Positions 7,091 through 15,957 of a stretch of 64,000 nucleotides of DNA are shown here, piece after piece. The DNA comes from Bog-473 sp963721585. GTDB taxonomy: Bacteria > Actinomycetota > Acidimicrobiia > Acidimicrobiales > RAAP-2. The notes under the pieces were generated by a model that saw nothing but the letters and a program-made list of their open reading frames with translations, did no database searches and was not told the origin of the DNA. The stretch covers positions 1 to 64,000 of the forward strand of contig CAVRJN010000003.1 in the NCBI GenBank assembly GCA_963721585.1, in the 5' to 3' direction. Both the position numbers and the translations under genes were made by a program. How positions within the stretch are numbered: position 1 is the stretch's first letter; each line of letters opens with the position of its first letter.

Positions 7091-9724
7091 GTGTGGCGGA
7101 GCGTCCGAACGCCAACCGGATGGAGTCGGCGGGTGTTCACCGGGGCGTGGGTAATCGTGATGGCGATGCTGGCGGGCACGGTCGCCTGGGTGGGTTTGTT
7201 CGAGATTCCCGGCCAAGCCGGTGCATCTGTGCACTACGTGACCGCCCCCGAATCGTTGGTCAATCCGTTCGTCGGCACCGCTAGCGTTCCAGGCTGGACG
7301 CCCAATCCCTTTGTGGGCACCCAAACCGGGGGCAACACGTTCCCTGGAGCAGACGTGCCGTTCGGCATGGTCCAATGGAGCCCCGACACTCCGACCCGGC
7401 TGGACACGGGGGGGTATGACTACAAGGACACGTCGATCATCGGGTACAGCTTGACCCATTTCTCTGGCACCGGCGGCCCGATAGAAGGCGATGTCCCCAT
7501 CCTTCCCGTGGAGGGAACCGTCCCGGCGGATCCTGCCGACGCCACAGAGCCCCTGAACCACAGCGACGAAGCAGCTTCGCCCGGCTATTACAGCCTGTTG
7601 GCTGGCGGGGTGAGAACGCAGTTGACCACGACTACCCGGTCCGGCATGGCCATCTTCACCTTTCCCAGCGCTTCACGAAATGGCACGCTCCTGTTCAAGG
7701 TGTCGGACAGCGCGAGCACCATGACGGCCAGCGATTTCCACGTTGTCAGCGGCACCGAGGTCGACGGTTCTGTGACGACCAGCACCTACAAGATGTATTT
7801 CGACATGGTCTTCAACCGGTCGTTCGCTTCGTCAGGAAATTGGAGCACCAACGGCAGAGGCGGGGACGTGACCTTTGACACCGCAGCTGATCCGGTGGTG
7901 CTGGCCAAGGTCGGTATTTCCTACGTCAGTACAGCCGACGCCGTGCTCAACCGTCGCGTCGAGAACCCGGGCTGGGACTTCCAGTCGGTCAGAGAGGCGG
8001 CTCACCGGACATGGAGCTCCCTTCTGGGAAGAGTGCAGATTGCCGGTGGCAGCAAAGCCCAGCAAGCAACCTTCTATACCGCTCTCTATCACTCGTTAGT
8101 CCAGCCCAACGTGTTCAATGACGTAAACGGCAAGTACATGGGATATGACGGAAAGGTCCAGAAGATCGGTCCGGACCAGAATGCCGAATATACGAACCTC
8201 TCGGAATGGGATATCTCCCGGGGTGAGATTCAACTCTTGTCGCTCTTGGTGCCGAACAGGGTGGACGACATAATCACGTCCATGCTGAACGACGATACGC
8301 AGACCGGTCACCTCCCTAAGTGGCCGGCGGACGACTCCGAGGGTTATGCGATGGTGGGAGACCCTGCAGATGACGTCATTGCTGACGCTTACGCATTTGG
8401 TGCCCGAAATTTCAACGTTCAGCAGGCGCTCGAGGACATGGAGAGACAAGCCGACGTTCCGAGCATCATCCGTCCTGGCCTCAATTATTACGAGCGCGAT
8501 GGGTATCTCCCGATAAACGGCAAGTACGGCTGTTGTGATTCCAACGCGCAGGTGTCCACGCAGGAGCAGTACAACGTCGATGACAACTCCATCGCCGAGC
8601 TGGCTGGCGAGCTGGGAGAGAATGAAGTTGCTAAAAAATTTGCGACCCGTGCCCAGAATTGGCAGAACGTCTTCAACCCTGCCAGCGGTTTCATGCAACC
8701 GAAGCTTCTCAACGGGGCATTCGAGCCGGGTTTCGGTCCCGAACCGGGATTCGGTCCTAACCCATTCGACGGCTTTACCGAGACCGATTCCTATGTGTCG
8801 ACAACCATGATTCCTTTCGACGTCAGGGGCCTCGTCGACGCGGAAGGTGGAGACCAGGCCTGGATCGCGCTCCTCAACGGTCTGACCTCGAGCGTCGTGG
8901 CCGACGGTACCAACCAGATCCAGATGGGCGACGAGCCGTCTTTCGGCGTCCCTTGGGAATACGACTACGTCGGCGTTCCCTTCAAGACCCAAGAGGTCGT
9001 ACGGGAGATCCAGGACCAGGACTACGCCGACAGCCCCACCGGCCTGGCCGGGAACGACGACTTGGGGGAGATGAGCGCGTGGTACGTGTGGTCCGCTCTC
9101 GGCGCGTATCCGGAGAATCCCGGGTCCTCCGAGGTCGTACTGGGGAGCCCGCTCTTCAAACACATCGTCTTCCACCTGAGCGACGGCGGGACCATCGCCG
9201 AGAACGCCCCCGACGCTGCTGACAACGCGCCGTACGTACAGGGTCTGACCGTCAACGGAACGAGCTGGACGCGGACCTACCTCAGCTCCAGCATGTTCAC
9301 CGAGGGCGGTACGTTGGACTGGACGCTCGGCACCTGGCCCAGCACCAGGTGGGGCACTGTGGCGGAGGACGCCCCACCGTCGAGCACCGAGGGATTGCTC
9401 CCAGCGCTCGGCTACGTGTCCAACAGCAACGGAGAGAGTGTCGTGGATCCCGGGTCGAGCGTGGACATCTCCCTCGGCGTCCAGAGCATGTCCAAGGTTT
9501 CCCAGCACGTCAGCTGGAGCGCGATCTCGGAATCTCGCTCCAGCATCGCCGTGGAGCCGGCTGCCGGGACCCTGACGGTCAAGAGCGAGTCCAAGTCCGC
9601 GGAGCCCATCCGTCTCCATGTCCCGGCGACCACGCTGGCAGGGACGTACACGGTGACCTTCGACCTTCACCCGGGTAACGGCACCGCTCTTTCGGACGTC
9701 GTCACCGAGGTCGAGGTTCCTTAA
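7091..9724 (+). CDS. GH92-family exo-alpha-mannosidase, secreted/anchored
   Basis: GTG 7091 follows GGAGGGG; the upstream in-frame ATG at 6977 coincides with the divergent gene's start and lacks a site. The 877-residue product has one hydrophobic segment (about 22-43) acting as signal or anchor, then the GH92 beta-sandwich and (alpha/alpha)6 domains. Hallmarks are NPFVGTQTGGNTFPGADVPF, KVGISYVS, FYTALYHSLVQPNVF, YTNLSEWD, GYAMVGDPADDVIADAYAFG and GNDDLGEMSAWYVWSALGAYP. GH92 enzymes are calcium-dependent inverting exo-mannosidases acting on N-glycan or yeast/fungal mannan. The C-terminal 120 residues look like a beta-sandwich appendage. Divergently transcribed from the pentapeptide gene. Confidence 0.9.
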   Translation: MWRSVRTPTGWSRRVFTGAWVIVMAMLAGTVAWVGLFEIPGQAGASVHYVTAPESLVNPFVGTASVPGWTPNPFVGTQTGGNTFPGADVPFGMVQWSPDTPTRLDTGGYDYKDTSIIGYSLTHFSGTGGPIEGDVPILPVEGTVPADPADATEPLNHSDEAASPGYYSLLAGGVRTQLTTTTRSGMAIFTFPSASRNGTLLFKVSDSASTMTASDFHVVSGTEVDGSVTTSTYKMYFDMVFNRSFASSGNWSTNGRGGDVTFDTAADPVVLAKVGISYVSTADAVLNRRVENPGWDFQSVREAAHRTWSSLLGRVQIAGGSKAQQATFYTALYHSLVQPNVFNDVNGKYMGYDGKVQKIGPDQNAEYTNLSEWDISRGEIQLLSLLVPNRVDDIITSMLNDDTQTGHLPKWPADDSEGYAMVGDPADDVIADAYAFGARNFNVQQALEDMERQADVPSIIRPGLNYYERDGYLPINGKYGCCDSNAQVSTQEQYNVDDNSIAELAGELGENEVAKKFATRAQNWQNVFNPASGFMQPKLLNGAFEPGFGPEPGFGPNPFDGFTETDSYVSTTMIPFDVRGLVDAEGGDQAWIALLNGLTSSVVADGTNQIQMGDEPSFGVPWEYDYVGVPFKTQEVVREIQDQDYADSPTGLAGNDDLGEMSAWYVWSALGAYPENPGSSEVVLGSPLFKHIVFHLSDGGTIAENAPDAADNAPYVQGLTVNGTSWTRTYLSSSMFTEGGTLDWTLGTWPSTRWGTVAEDAPPSSTEGLLPALGYVSNSNGESVVDPGSSVDISLGVQSMSKVSQHVSWSAISESRSSIAVEPAAGTLTVKSESKSAEPIRLHVPATTLAGTYTVTFDLHPGNGTALSDVVTEVEVP

Positions 9725-9892
9725 GTCGCATATAGGTCTGGAGTATTTCGGCCTCGCGTCCTCGATCCGATGGCGGTGCGATGTCCTCCACTATGGCCAG
9801 GACGTCGGGACAGGCGTACTTGCGGCCACGTTCAACGGCATTCCGATTCTCACTAGGGCGTCATCGCCGTTGGGGACGGTAGGGACCTCGGT

Positions 9893-11692
9893 TCAAGCGT
9901 TGTCGACGATCTTCGCCCTCTGGATCTTGACGCCGATGAAATTGGGATCTTGACGCCAGCGCTCGAGGTAGCCGACGTAGTCGAGCAGGCTCTCGGAGTA
10001 GGTGAGATTGCGAACGGCCCGGGCATCAATCGCCTGCTGCTCACTGTTGTAGAAGCTCGGTGTGCAGCTCTGGAAATAGCGGGCGCCACCGGCGCCGACG
10101 GCGAGGAGCACCGAGAGCCATTCCTCCTCCGCAGCCTCTTCCGGCTCGATCCTGACAATTCCCTGCTTTTCGCAGGCCTCGATGATGTGCGCGACGTGCC
10201 GAGCCGCCTCCGAGAGCAGGTGCGAGAAGTTCGTGCCGAAGCCACCTTGGACGAGGCTGATAAGAAGCAGGTTGGGGAACCCGCTGGCCAACACCCCGTG
10301 CAGCGTGTGGGCGCCGTCAGCCCACCGTTCCGAGAGCGCCAAGCCGTCGACCCCCTTGGGGTCAAAGCCGAGCCGTTGGTGCAGATCCGTCGTGACTTCG
10401 AATCCGGAGGCGTAGATCAGCAGATCCACCGGGTACTCGACACCGTCGACGACAGGCCCTCTGGCGGTTATCTCGTCGACACCGAGTCCTTCTGTGTCGA
10501 CGAGGTGGACGTTGGGCCGGTTGAAGGATGCGAGATAGTCGTCATGAAAGCAGACGCGCTTGCAGTGTTTGCCCCAATACGGCTTGAGTCTCTCGGCTGT
10601 ATCGGGATCGTCAACGACCATCTCGACTCGTTGTCGGATCGCCTCCATCACCTCGAAATCGATGCGCTCGAGTGCCTCGGCTTCCTCCTTTGACTCAGCG
10701 CCCCTCTGAGTGTCGACCCACATAACCTCTGTCCATCCGTCATTCACCATGTTCACCTCGGGCTGGTCACCGGTGACCGCCTGGGTGAAATTGATGATCC
10801 GGTCGTGCTGCCAACCGGGCTCCAGGCTCTGAAACCACTGGACGTCAGTGGCTTGCTGGTTGCGTACACCCACCGCACTCGGTGTGCGTTGAAACACAAA
10901 GACTTCCTTGGCAGCACCGGCCAGCTGTGGCACCACCTGCACTCCGGTGGCTCCGGTGCCGATGATGCCAACGCGCTTATCGGCCAACTGATTCATGGGT
11001 TCGTCCGGTCCTCCGCCTGTGTAGCGGTAGTCCCAGCGGCTGGTGTGGAAGGCCTTACCCTCGAACTGATCGATCCCGGGTATGCCTGGAAGCTTGGCCT
11101 TGTGGAGGATTCCTCCTGCCAACACGAGAAAGCGGGCAGAAAGCCGGTCGTCGCGGCTGGTCGTCACATGCCAGCGCAGCGCGTCCTCGTTCCACACAGC
11201 CCCGGTGACGTCGGTCTGGAAGAGCGCCCGCGGGTACAAGTCGAATGTCCGGGCCAGCTGCTGACAATAGTTGAAGATCTCTGTCGCGCTGGCATAGCGC
11301 TCAGTTGGCATATAGCCCGTCTCTTCCAGCAGGGGCAGGTAGACGTAGGACTCGACGTCGCACATGCAGCCTGGGTAGCGATTCCAATACCAGGTACCAC
11401 CGAAGTCGCCCGCCTTTTCGACGATGCGGAAATCGGTGATTCCGTGCTTGATGAGGTCGATCGCCGTGAGCATCCCGGCGAAGCCCCCTCCCACGACCAG
11501 GACGGTCGTGTCTTCGACCACCGGGCCTCGCGTGAAGCCGGGGTCGATGAATGGGTCCTCGTCTAGTTCCTCTCCCAGCTCACGCCACTGGGCCATGCCG
11601 TCTGTACGGATGCGCTTCTGCTGCTCCTGGTGATAGCGCTCCCGCAACTTGTCGAATGCAGAGTCTTCTATCCCGTCGTGTTGCTGTGTCAC
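9893..11692 (-). CDS. FAD/NADPH-dependent Baeyer-Villiger-type monooxygenase
   Basis: GTG 11692 (VTQQHDG) has GGAAG 9-14 nt upstream. The 599-residue protein has the FAD Rossmann motif GGGFAG (about 68-73), the NADPH motif GTGATG (about 245-250), and between them the Baeyer-Villiger fingerprint FEGKAFHTSRWD (about 210-221). DFGGTWYWNRYPG is also typical of this class. Such enzymes insert oxygen next to ketones (cyclohexanone, phenylacetone, steroid types). An N-terminal extension of about 60 residues is present, as in several large actinobacterial BVMOs. Single gene, with an amidohydrolase gene divergent 600 bp away. Confidence 0.9.
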   Translation of the reverse strand: MTQQHDGIEDSAFDKLRERYHQEQQKRIRTDGMAQWRELGEELDEDPFIDPGFTRGPVVEDTTVLVVGGGFAGMLTAIDLIKHGITDFRIVEKAGDFGGTWYWNRYPGCMCDVESYVYLPLLEETGYMPTERYASATEIFNYCQQLARTFDLYPRALFQTDVTGAVWNEDALRWHVTTSRDDRLSARFLVLAGGILHKAKLPGIPGIDQFEGKAFHTSRWDYRYTGGGPDEPMNQLADKRVGIIGTGATGVQVVPQLAGAAKEVFVFQRTPSAVGVRNQQATDVQWFQSLEPGWQHDRIINFTQAVTGDQPEVNMVNDGWTEVMWVDTQRGAESKEEAEALERIDFEVMEAIRQRVEMVVDDPDTAERLKPYWGKHCKRVCFHDDYLASFNRPNVHLVDTEGLGVDEITARGPVVDGVEYPVDLLIYASGFEVTTDLHQRLGFDPKGVDGLALSERWADGAHTLHGVLASGFPNLLLISLVQGGFGTNFSHLLSEAARHVAHIIEACEKQGIVRIEPEEAAEEEWLSVLLAVGAGGARYFQSCTPSFYNSEQQAIDARAVRNLTYSESLLDYVGYLERWRQDPNFIGVKIQRAKIVDNA

Positions 11693-12296
11693 TCTCGCTC
11701 TTCCTTCAGTGCCGTGGCTGGGGACACCGCCAGGCGAGACCAAGCGTTGGAGCTTGCCAGAGGTGTGGTGATGGATGGATCAGCACATCCAACCAGGGGG
11801 GTGTGGGTGTACACAGGGAACATAGCTTGCGCATGTCACGGGTCGGAGCGGTATTTCATGACCGGATCGAAGGGTCACCCTCAAGGGCTTGACGCGGTGC
11901 TGGCCGAGAAGACGCATCTGACGCGACCCACGCGCCGTCACGCGGGATGGCATTTGAAGTCTGGTCGGTATTGCGTCATTCGACCGACCAGCGGGTAGCT
12001 CTCGTGTGGTGGCTTGCTCCAAGTGACGCGTCTTGAGGCATGACACCTTCGTCCCCAGACCGCAGCGCGAACAGGCCCAGGATCCGTCCGAAGTCAGCCA
12101 GAGCGTTGAACTGCATTGAGGACAGCGCTCTCGCCAATAGGCACACTTGAACTCTGACAAGCGGCTTGAGGTGTCAATACTCGAGTCTCCAATGTCGTGG
12201 CCCCGTTCGGGACCAAGGTCCCTAGTCACCTTACGACCTCAGCCGCCATAGTTGTTAAGAAGATTGACGCCAATGTCAGAAAGGGGAACCGGGGCG
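11693..12296. other. Intergenic region with weak zinc-ribbon-like frame
   Basis: No confident gene. On the minus strand a 149-codon frame (11780-12229) contains CPQCSSTLWLTSDGSWACSRCG, two CxxC knuckles spaced like a zinc ribbon, but the rest is low-complexity and no good ribosome site is visible. It may be a fragment of a former gene. Confidence 0.3.
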
Positions 12297-13511
12297 ATGG
12301 AGTACCGGCGTTATAGCTCGGACATGTCCTACAGCGACTTCGGTCATGCTGTCTTCGACTGCGACTTCCACTTCTACGAGGGATTGGACGCCTTCACTCG
12401 CCACCTTCCGACCCAGTACAAAGGGTTGGTGCGCCTGGCCAACATCGACGGACGCACGAAGATGATCATTCGCGGTCGTGTCTCGGACTACATCCCGAAC
12501 CCGACCTTCGATGTCGTTGCCGAGCCAGGTTCCGCAGCGGAGTACTTCTCGGGTCGTAACACCGAAGGTAAGAGTTTCCGTGACATCGTGCGGCCAATGC
12601 GTGCAATTCCCGAATTCACCGATCGCGATGCCCGTATGAGATTGATGGACCGGATGCACATTCAAGCAATCGTGAACTTCCCGACCCTTGCGTCCTTAAT
12701 CGAGGTCAACTTCATGGACGATCCGATCGGTACGCAAGTGGTTGTCCACGCATTCAATGAGTGGATGTATGACGAGTGGGGGTTCGACTACGGGGGCCGA
12801 ATCTTTTCCACCCCTGTCATCAACCTGGCGACTGTCGACGGGGCTGTGAAGGAGTTGGAATGGGCACTGGAAAGAGGAGCGAAGACGGTACTGGTGCGGC
12901 CGGGTCCGGTCGCCGGACTCCGTGGACCGCGGTCACCGTTCCTGCCGGACAGCGACCCATTCTGGGCCCGTATTCAAGAGGCTGGTACCCCGGTCATGTT
13001 GCACGCATCCGACTCCGGCTACACGAAGTACGCCAACGAGTGGAACGGCTCGGATCAGGAGATGCGTCCGTTCGAGCAGAACGCATTCTCAGCCGTGTCG
13101 CAGTCGTACCGCCCGATAATGGACACCGTTTTCTCGGCGATCATCCACGGCATGGTCAGCCGGTTCCCCGATGTCAGGCTGGGTCTCATCGAGAACGGAT
13201 CGACGTGGATCACCCGGGTCGTGGCAGATTTGACGAGCGGGTACGGGAAGCTTCCGCACCTGTTCGCGGAGCAGCCACTTGAAGCTCTCAGGCGCGCCTT
13301 TTACGTCGCGCCCTTCTGGGAGGACCCGCTCGGGCCACTGATCGATGCAGTCGGACTTGAGCATGTGCTCTTCAATTCGGACTGGCCTCATCCCGAGGGA
13401 CTTGCCGATCCGGTCGAGTATTCGCACTACGCCAGGGACGAGGTCGGCCTGTCGGAAGCGGAGGTGGCCAAGATCATGGGCGCCAACATGTTCGAATTGA
13501 TGGGCGTTTGA
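12297..13511 (+). CDS. Amidohydrolase-family metal-dependent hydrolase/decarboxylase
   Basis: ATG 12297 (MEYRRYSSDM) is chosen because GGGG lies just upstream; ATG 12273 is an alternative. The 404-residue protein belongs to the amidohydrolase_2/ACMSD-like TIM-barrel group. It has an N-terminal metal-site strand DCDFHFYE (in place of DxHxH), a central PVMLHASDSGY (His ligand), IENGSTWI, and the C-terminal LFNSDWPHPEGL with the catalytic Asp, followed by a terminal IMGANMFELMG helix. Members hydrolyse or decarboxylate aromatic or acyl substrates, often next to monooxygenases, as here. The HxH motif is degenerate at its first position (D for H). Confidence 0.88.
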   Translation: MEYRRYSSDMSYSDFGHAVFDCDFHFYEGLDAFTRHLPTQYKGLVRLANIDGRTKMIIRGRVSDYIPNPTFDVVAEPGSAAEYFSGRNTEGKSFRDIVRPMRAIPEFTDRDARMRLMDRMHIQAIVNFPTLASLIEVNFMDDPIGTQVVVHAFNEWMYDEWGFDYGGRIFSTPVINLATVDGAVKELEWALERGAKTVLVRPGPVAGLRGPRSPFLPDSDPFWARIQEAGTPVMLHASDSGYTKYANEWNGSDQEMRPFEQNAFSAVSQSYRPIMDTVFSAIIHGMVSRFPDVRLGLIENGSTWITRVVADLTSGYGKLPHLFAEQPLEALRRAFYVAPFWEDPLGPLIDAVGLEHVLFNSDWPHPEGLADPVEYSHYARDEVGLSEAEVAKIMGANMFELMGV

Positions 13512-13773
13512 TATCAGCCAAACCGAAATGCCGGCTCCAAGATCCCTGATCCCATGGCTTGACTTGGCCACGCAATCCGGCCAGAGCCTGGGCTCTACTG
13601 GTGACACTCCGCCCACGCTCAAGAGTTGGGGGCAGGACCTTCTGACGGAAACCACTCCGGCGTGCACTTCATGGTCGTACCACTGCTCCGAAGGAGAGAG
13701 CAGTTGGGCCGATCTCCCAGCGAGGACCAAGATCGACGGACATAGTCGATAACGAATGGGATTGCCGCTCGAG

Positions 13774-14277
13774 TCAGACCCTGGACGAGCGACGAAGGTG
13801 CGCGCGAAGGCGCACCTCGTCGCCGTCCCCGGCGTCCAGCGCGACGAGCAACGCACCCAGCGCCGCGAATGTCGCGTCCCCGAGTTCGTCCCGCAATTCA
13901 TCCTCGATCGTCCGAGCCGCCGCATGCTGGTTCGCCAGGTAGTCGACCCCCCTTGGCGTAAGGACGACCGACTTCTCCCTCTTGCTGGTGGACGAATCGG
14001 TTACAACCACGTAGCCGCGACGGGACAGTTCCGCCACGACCTTGCTCGCACCCTGTCTGGTGATGCCGAGTTCTCGTCCGATGGCCGAGATGGTCGATCC
14101 AGCTTCGTCAGAGCACACTCGCAATACACGGCCGTCGGGGAACCTGCGTTCGCCGAACCCAGCTTCGGCCATGGCTCGGTCCAACCGAAGCTGGTATCCC
14201 AGCCAGGCGCGTCTGAGTGCCGCACCGATTCCCACTGGTGTCGACTCAACGCTTGACGTGTCGGCGTCGGGGACCAC
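13774..14277 (-). CDS. MarR-family transcriptional regulator
   Basis: A 167-residue winged-helix protein: dimerisation helix (about 15-35), HTH (STISAIGRELGITRQGASKVVAELSRRG) and the wing (VVTDSSTSKREKSVVLTPRG) with the family's Asp/Arg loop. The C-terminal helix region (ELRDELGDATFAALGALLVAL) closes the dimer interface. It is divergent from the secreted-protein gene at 14416, with a 21-bp near-palindrome (14294-14314) immediately upstream of its start, so autoregulation is likely. Ligand unknown. Confidence 0.88.
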   Translation of the reverse strand: MVPDADTSSVESTPVGIGAALRRAWLGYQLRLDRAMAEAGFGERRFPDGRVLRVCSDEAGSTISAIGRELGITRQGASKVVAELSRRGYVVVTDSSTSKREKSVVLTPRGVDYLANQHAAARTIEDELRDELGDATFAALGALLVALDAGDGDEVRLRAHLRRSSRV

Positions 14278-14293
14278 GGGGAGATGTTAGCGA

Positions 14294-14314
14294 ACTGTGA
14301 ACTTAGTTGACAGT
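14294..14314. promoter_or_regulatory. 21-bp MarR-type operator palindrome
   Basis: ACTGTGAACTTAGTTGACAGT differs from its reverse complement only at the centre and one symmetrical pair. It starts 17 bp upstream of the marR-like start codon, in the divergent promoter region. MarR proteins bind 16-21 bp dyads in this position. Confidence 0.6.
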
Positions 14315-14415
14315 CGGCCTGAGGCACCCGATACTGCGAACATGCAGAGCGCGGACACCACGATGTACCGAGTCGCGCTGCGCTCGGACCTGGGCGGTCC
14401 AAGAAAGCCGCCCCC

Positions 14416-15957
14416 GTGACACGGCACCACTCCGTGCGTGCGGTTGTTTGCGCCCTGGAGGTGGCGGTGGCGATTGCGCTGACGCCAAATGCGTCGCTGG
14501 CAGGCGCGGCAGCGGCCCCAGCGTCAGCGGCGGGCGTCGTCCGAAGTCTCGCCGCGTCCTACGTCGTGGCGGCACAGCGTCAGCCGCTGACCACGAATGC
14601 CAAGTCCGCGGTAGCCCACGACACCGAGACCGAAGCGCTCGCGGTGCAGTCGGGTCGTCTCTTCGCGGCTACGGGCCAGTGGGAGTATCCCGGCCCTTCG
14701 GCGTTCGGGCAGGTCCTGGTAAAGAATTCGAAGACCGCTCCGTGGTCAGTCTTCGAGCAGACACAGTCTCTTCGGGTCCAAGCGTTGGACTCCTTCTTGA
14801 TCCCGAGTGATCAGGGGCTCGGTTCCGGCCACTCCCTTCTCGTGACTCAGGCCATCGTCGCCGGGCGCTCGAGGATCCAGTGGTTGCTCGACGGTGGCAG
14901 CTCATTTTCCCTTCGCAATTCGTATGTACTGCCCTCGGGCGCCGACGTGCGTGCATTCGGGGCGCACGAGTCGGATGGGGTCTGGTCCGTCTACGCCGGC
15001 GTTCGGCCGACGGGGGTCATTCAAGGTGTCTGGTCGCCTGCTCGCCACACTCTGGCGTTCGATCCCAGCCCGGAGCTCACGGTGGCACCAGGATCACCTG
15101 GTGCCGTGACACAGAAGGTAACCGGCTTCGCCGATTGCGGCGGGGCCTTGTACACGACCATCAACACGACGCTCTACCGGCGAAACGACGGCACCCTACC
15201 CTCGGGAATCCCTCGCTGGGCCCCGGTCTACCGAGCGCCACCGGTGGGTCCGCACAACAGCGGGCTGCGAGGTATCACATGTGTCGCGAACAACGGGTCG
15301 GCGTCGCTGCTCATCTCGACGGAGGGGAACGGCAACGTCTACCGGTTCGACGATCTGCCACGAGGCCAGCTCGATACGGTGGCAAGCCCGAGTCCGGGTT
15401 CGGTTTCCGACGGGCTGGTGCAGACGCTCGAGTTCCAACCCGCTCCCGTCATCCGCCAGATGCTGGCGATGCAAGGCACGGTCATCCCCGCAGCTGGACG
15501 GGGCTCGATCGCCTACGTCATCGCGGCCTACAACAACGGCGGCTTCGGGACCCTGAGGATCGGAGGCGTCGACCGGCAGGTGTTCGGGTTCGAGTGGGGC
15601 TACCAGGGGGTCTGCCCCCCGACGCAGAAGTGTGGACCCGTCGCGTCGGGCGTCGTGCACTTCAACGCCAGCGCCTGCTTCGCCGTGCGGACCGACCAGG
15701 GTCAAGCGCCGATCTACACGTTGCGCTGTCTGGATGGACCAACGGTGAGGCCCTCCGCTCAGGTGTCGAAGCCCATCCGCTCTGGGCAGGCGTTCGTCTC
15801 CATTCGCAGCATCGTGCCCTCGCCGTTCGCCGACGGCCGGATCTACTACGGCGGCTACGACTGCAACTTCTATCCCGCCGACGGCACGGCGTGGGTGGCA
15901 ACGTCCCTGCTCAGTTCTCTCAGCCTCTCCGTTGCACCGAAAGGGAGTCACACATGA
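14416..15957 (+). CDS. Secreted protein of unknown function, coupled to phosphoesterase
   Basis: GTG 14416 begins a cleavable signal peptide (VTRHHSVRAVVCALEVAVAIALTP; Ala-rich cleavage zone about residues 30-40). The remaining 470 residues are beta-rich with repeated short strands (SGRLFAATGQWEYP, LLVTQAIVAGRSRIQWLLDGG, ITCVANNGSASLLISTEGNGNVYRF), suggesting a beta-propeller-like fold. Three to four Cys pairs (e.g. GVCPPTQKCGP, DCNFYPADG) could form extracytoplasmic disulfides. Its stop overlaps the phosphoesterase start (ATGA), so the two are translationally coupled and probably function together outside the membrane. I do not recognise the family. Confidence 0.7.
   Translation: MTRHHSVRAVVCALEVAVAIALTPNASLAGAAAAPASAAGVVRSLAASYVVAAQRQPLTTNAKSAVAHDTETEALAVQSGRLFAATGQWEYPGPSAFGQVLVKNSKTAPWSVFEQTQSLRVQALDSFLIPSDQGLGSGHSLLVTQAIVAGRSRIQWLLDGGSSFSLRNSYVLPSGADVRAFGAHESDGVWSVYAGVRPTGVIQGVWSPARHTLAFDPSPELTVAPGSPGAVTQKVTGFADCGGALYTTINTTLYRRNDGTLPSGIPRWAPVYRAPPVGPHNSGLRGITCVANNGSASLLISTEGNGNVYRFDDLPRGQLDTVASPSPGSVSDGLVQTLEFQPAPVIRQMLAMQGTVIPAAGRGSIAYVIAAYNNGGFGTLRIGGVDRQVFGFEWGYQGVCPPTQKCGPVASGVVHFNASACFAVRTDQGQAPIYTLRCLDGPTVRPSAQVSKPIRSGQAFVSIRSIVPSPFADGRIYYGGYDCNFYPADGTAWVATSLLSSLSLSVAPKGSHT

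Noticed and set aside
8096..9670. Long minus-strand frame opposite the GH92 gene
   Set aside because: Arg/Gly/His-rich composition typical of high-GC antisense; no domain and no ribosome site, while the plus-strand frame has full GH92 motifs.
14880..15953. Extended 5' part of the phosphoesterase frame
   Set aside because: Arg-rich nonsense overlapping the secreted protein in another frame; lipoprotein signal and ribosome site place the start at 15954.
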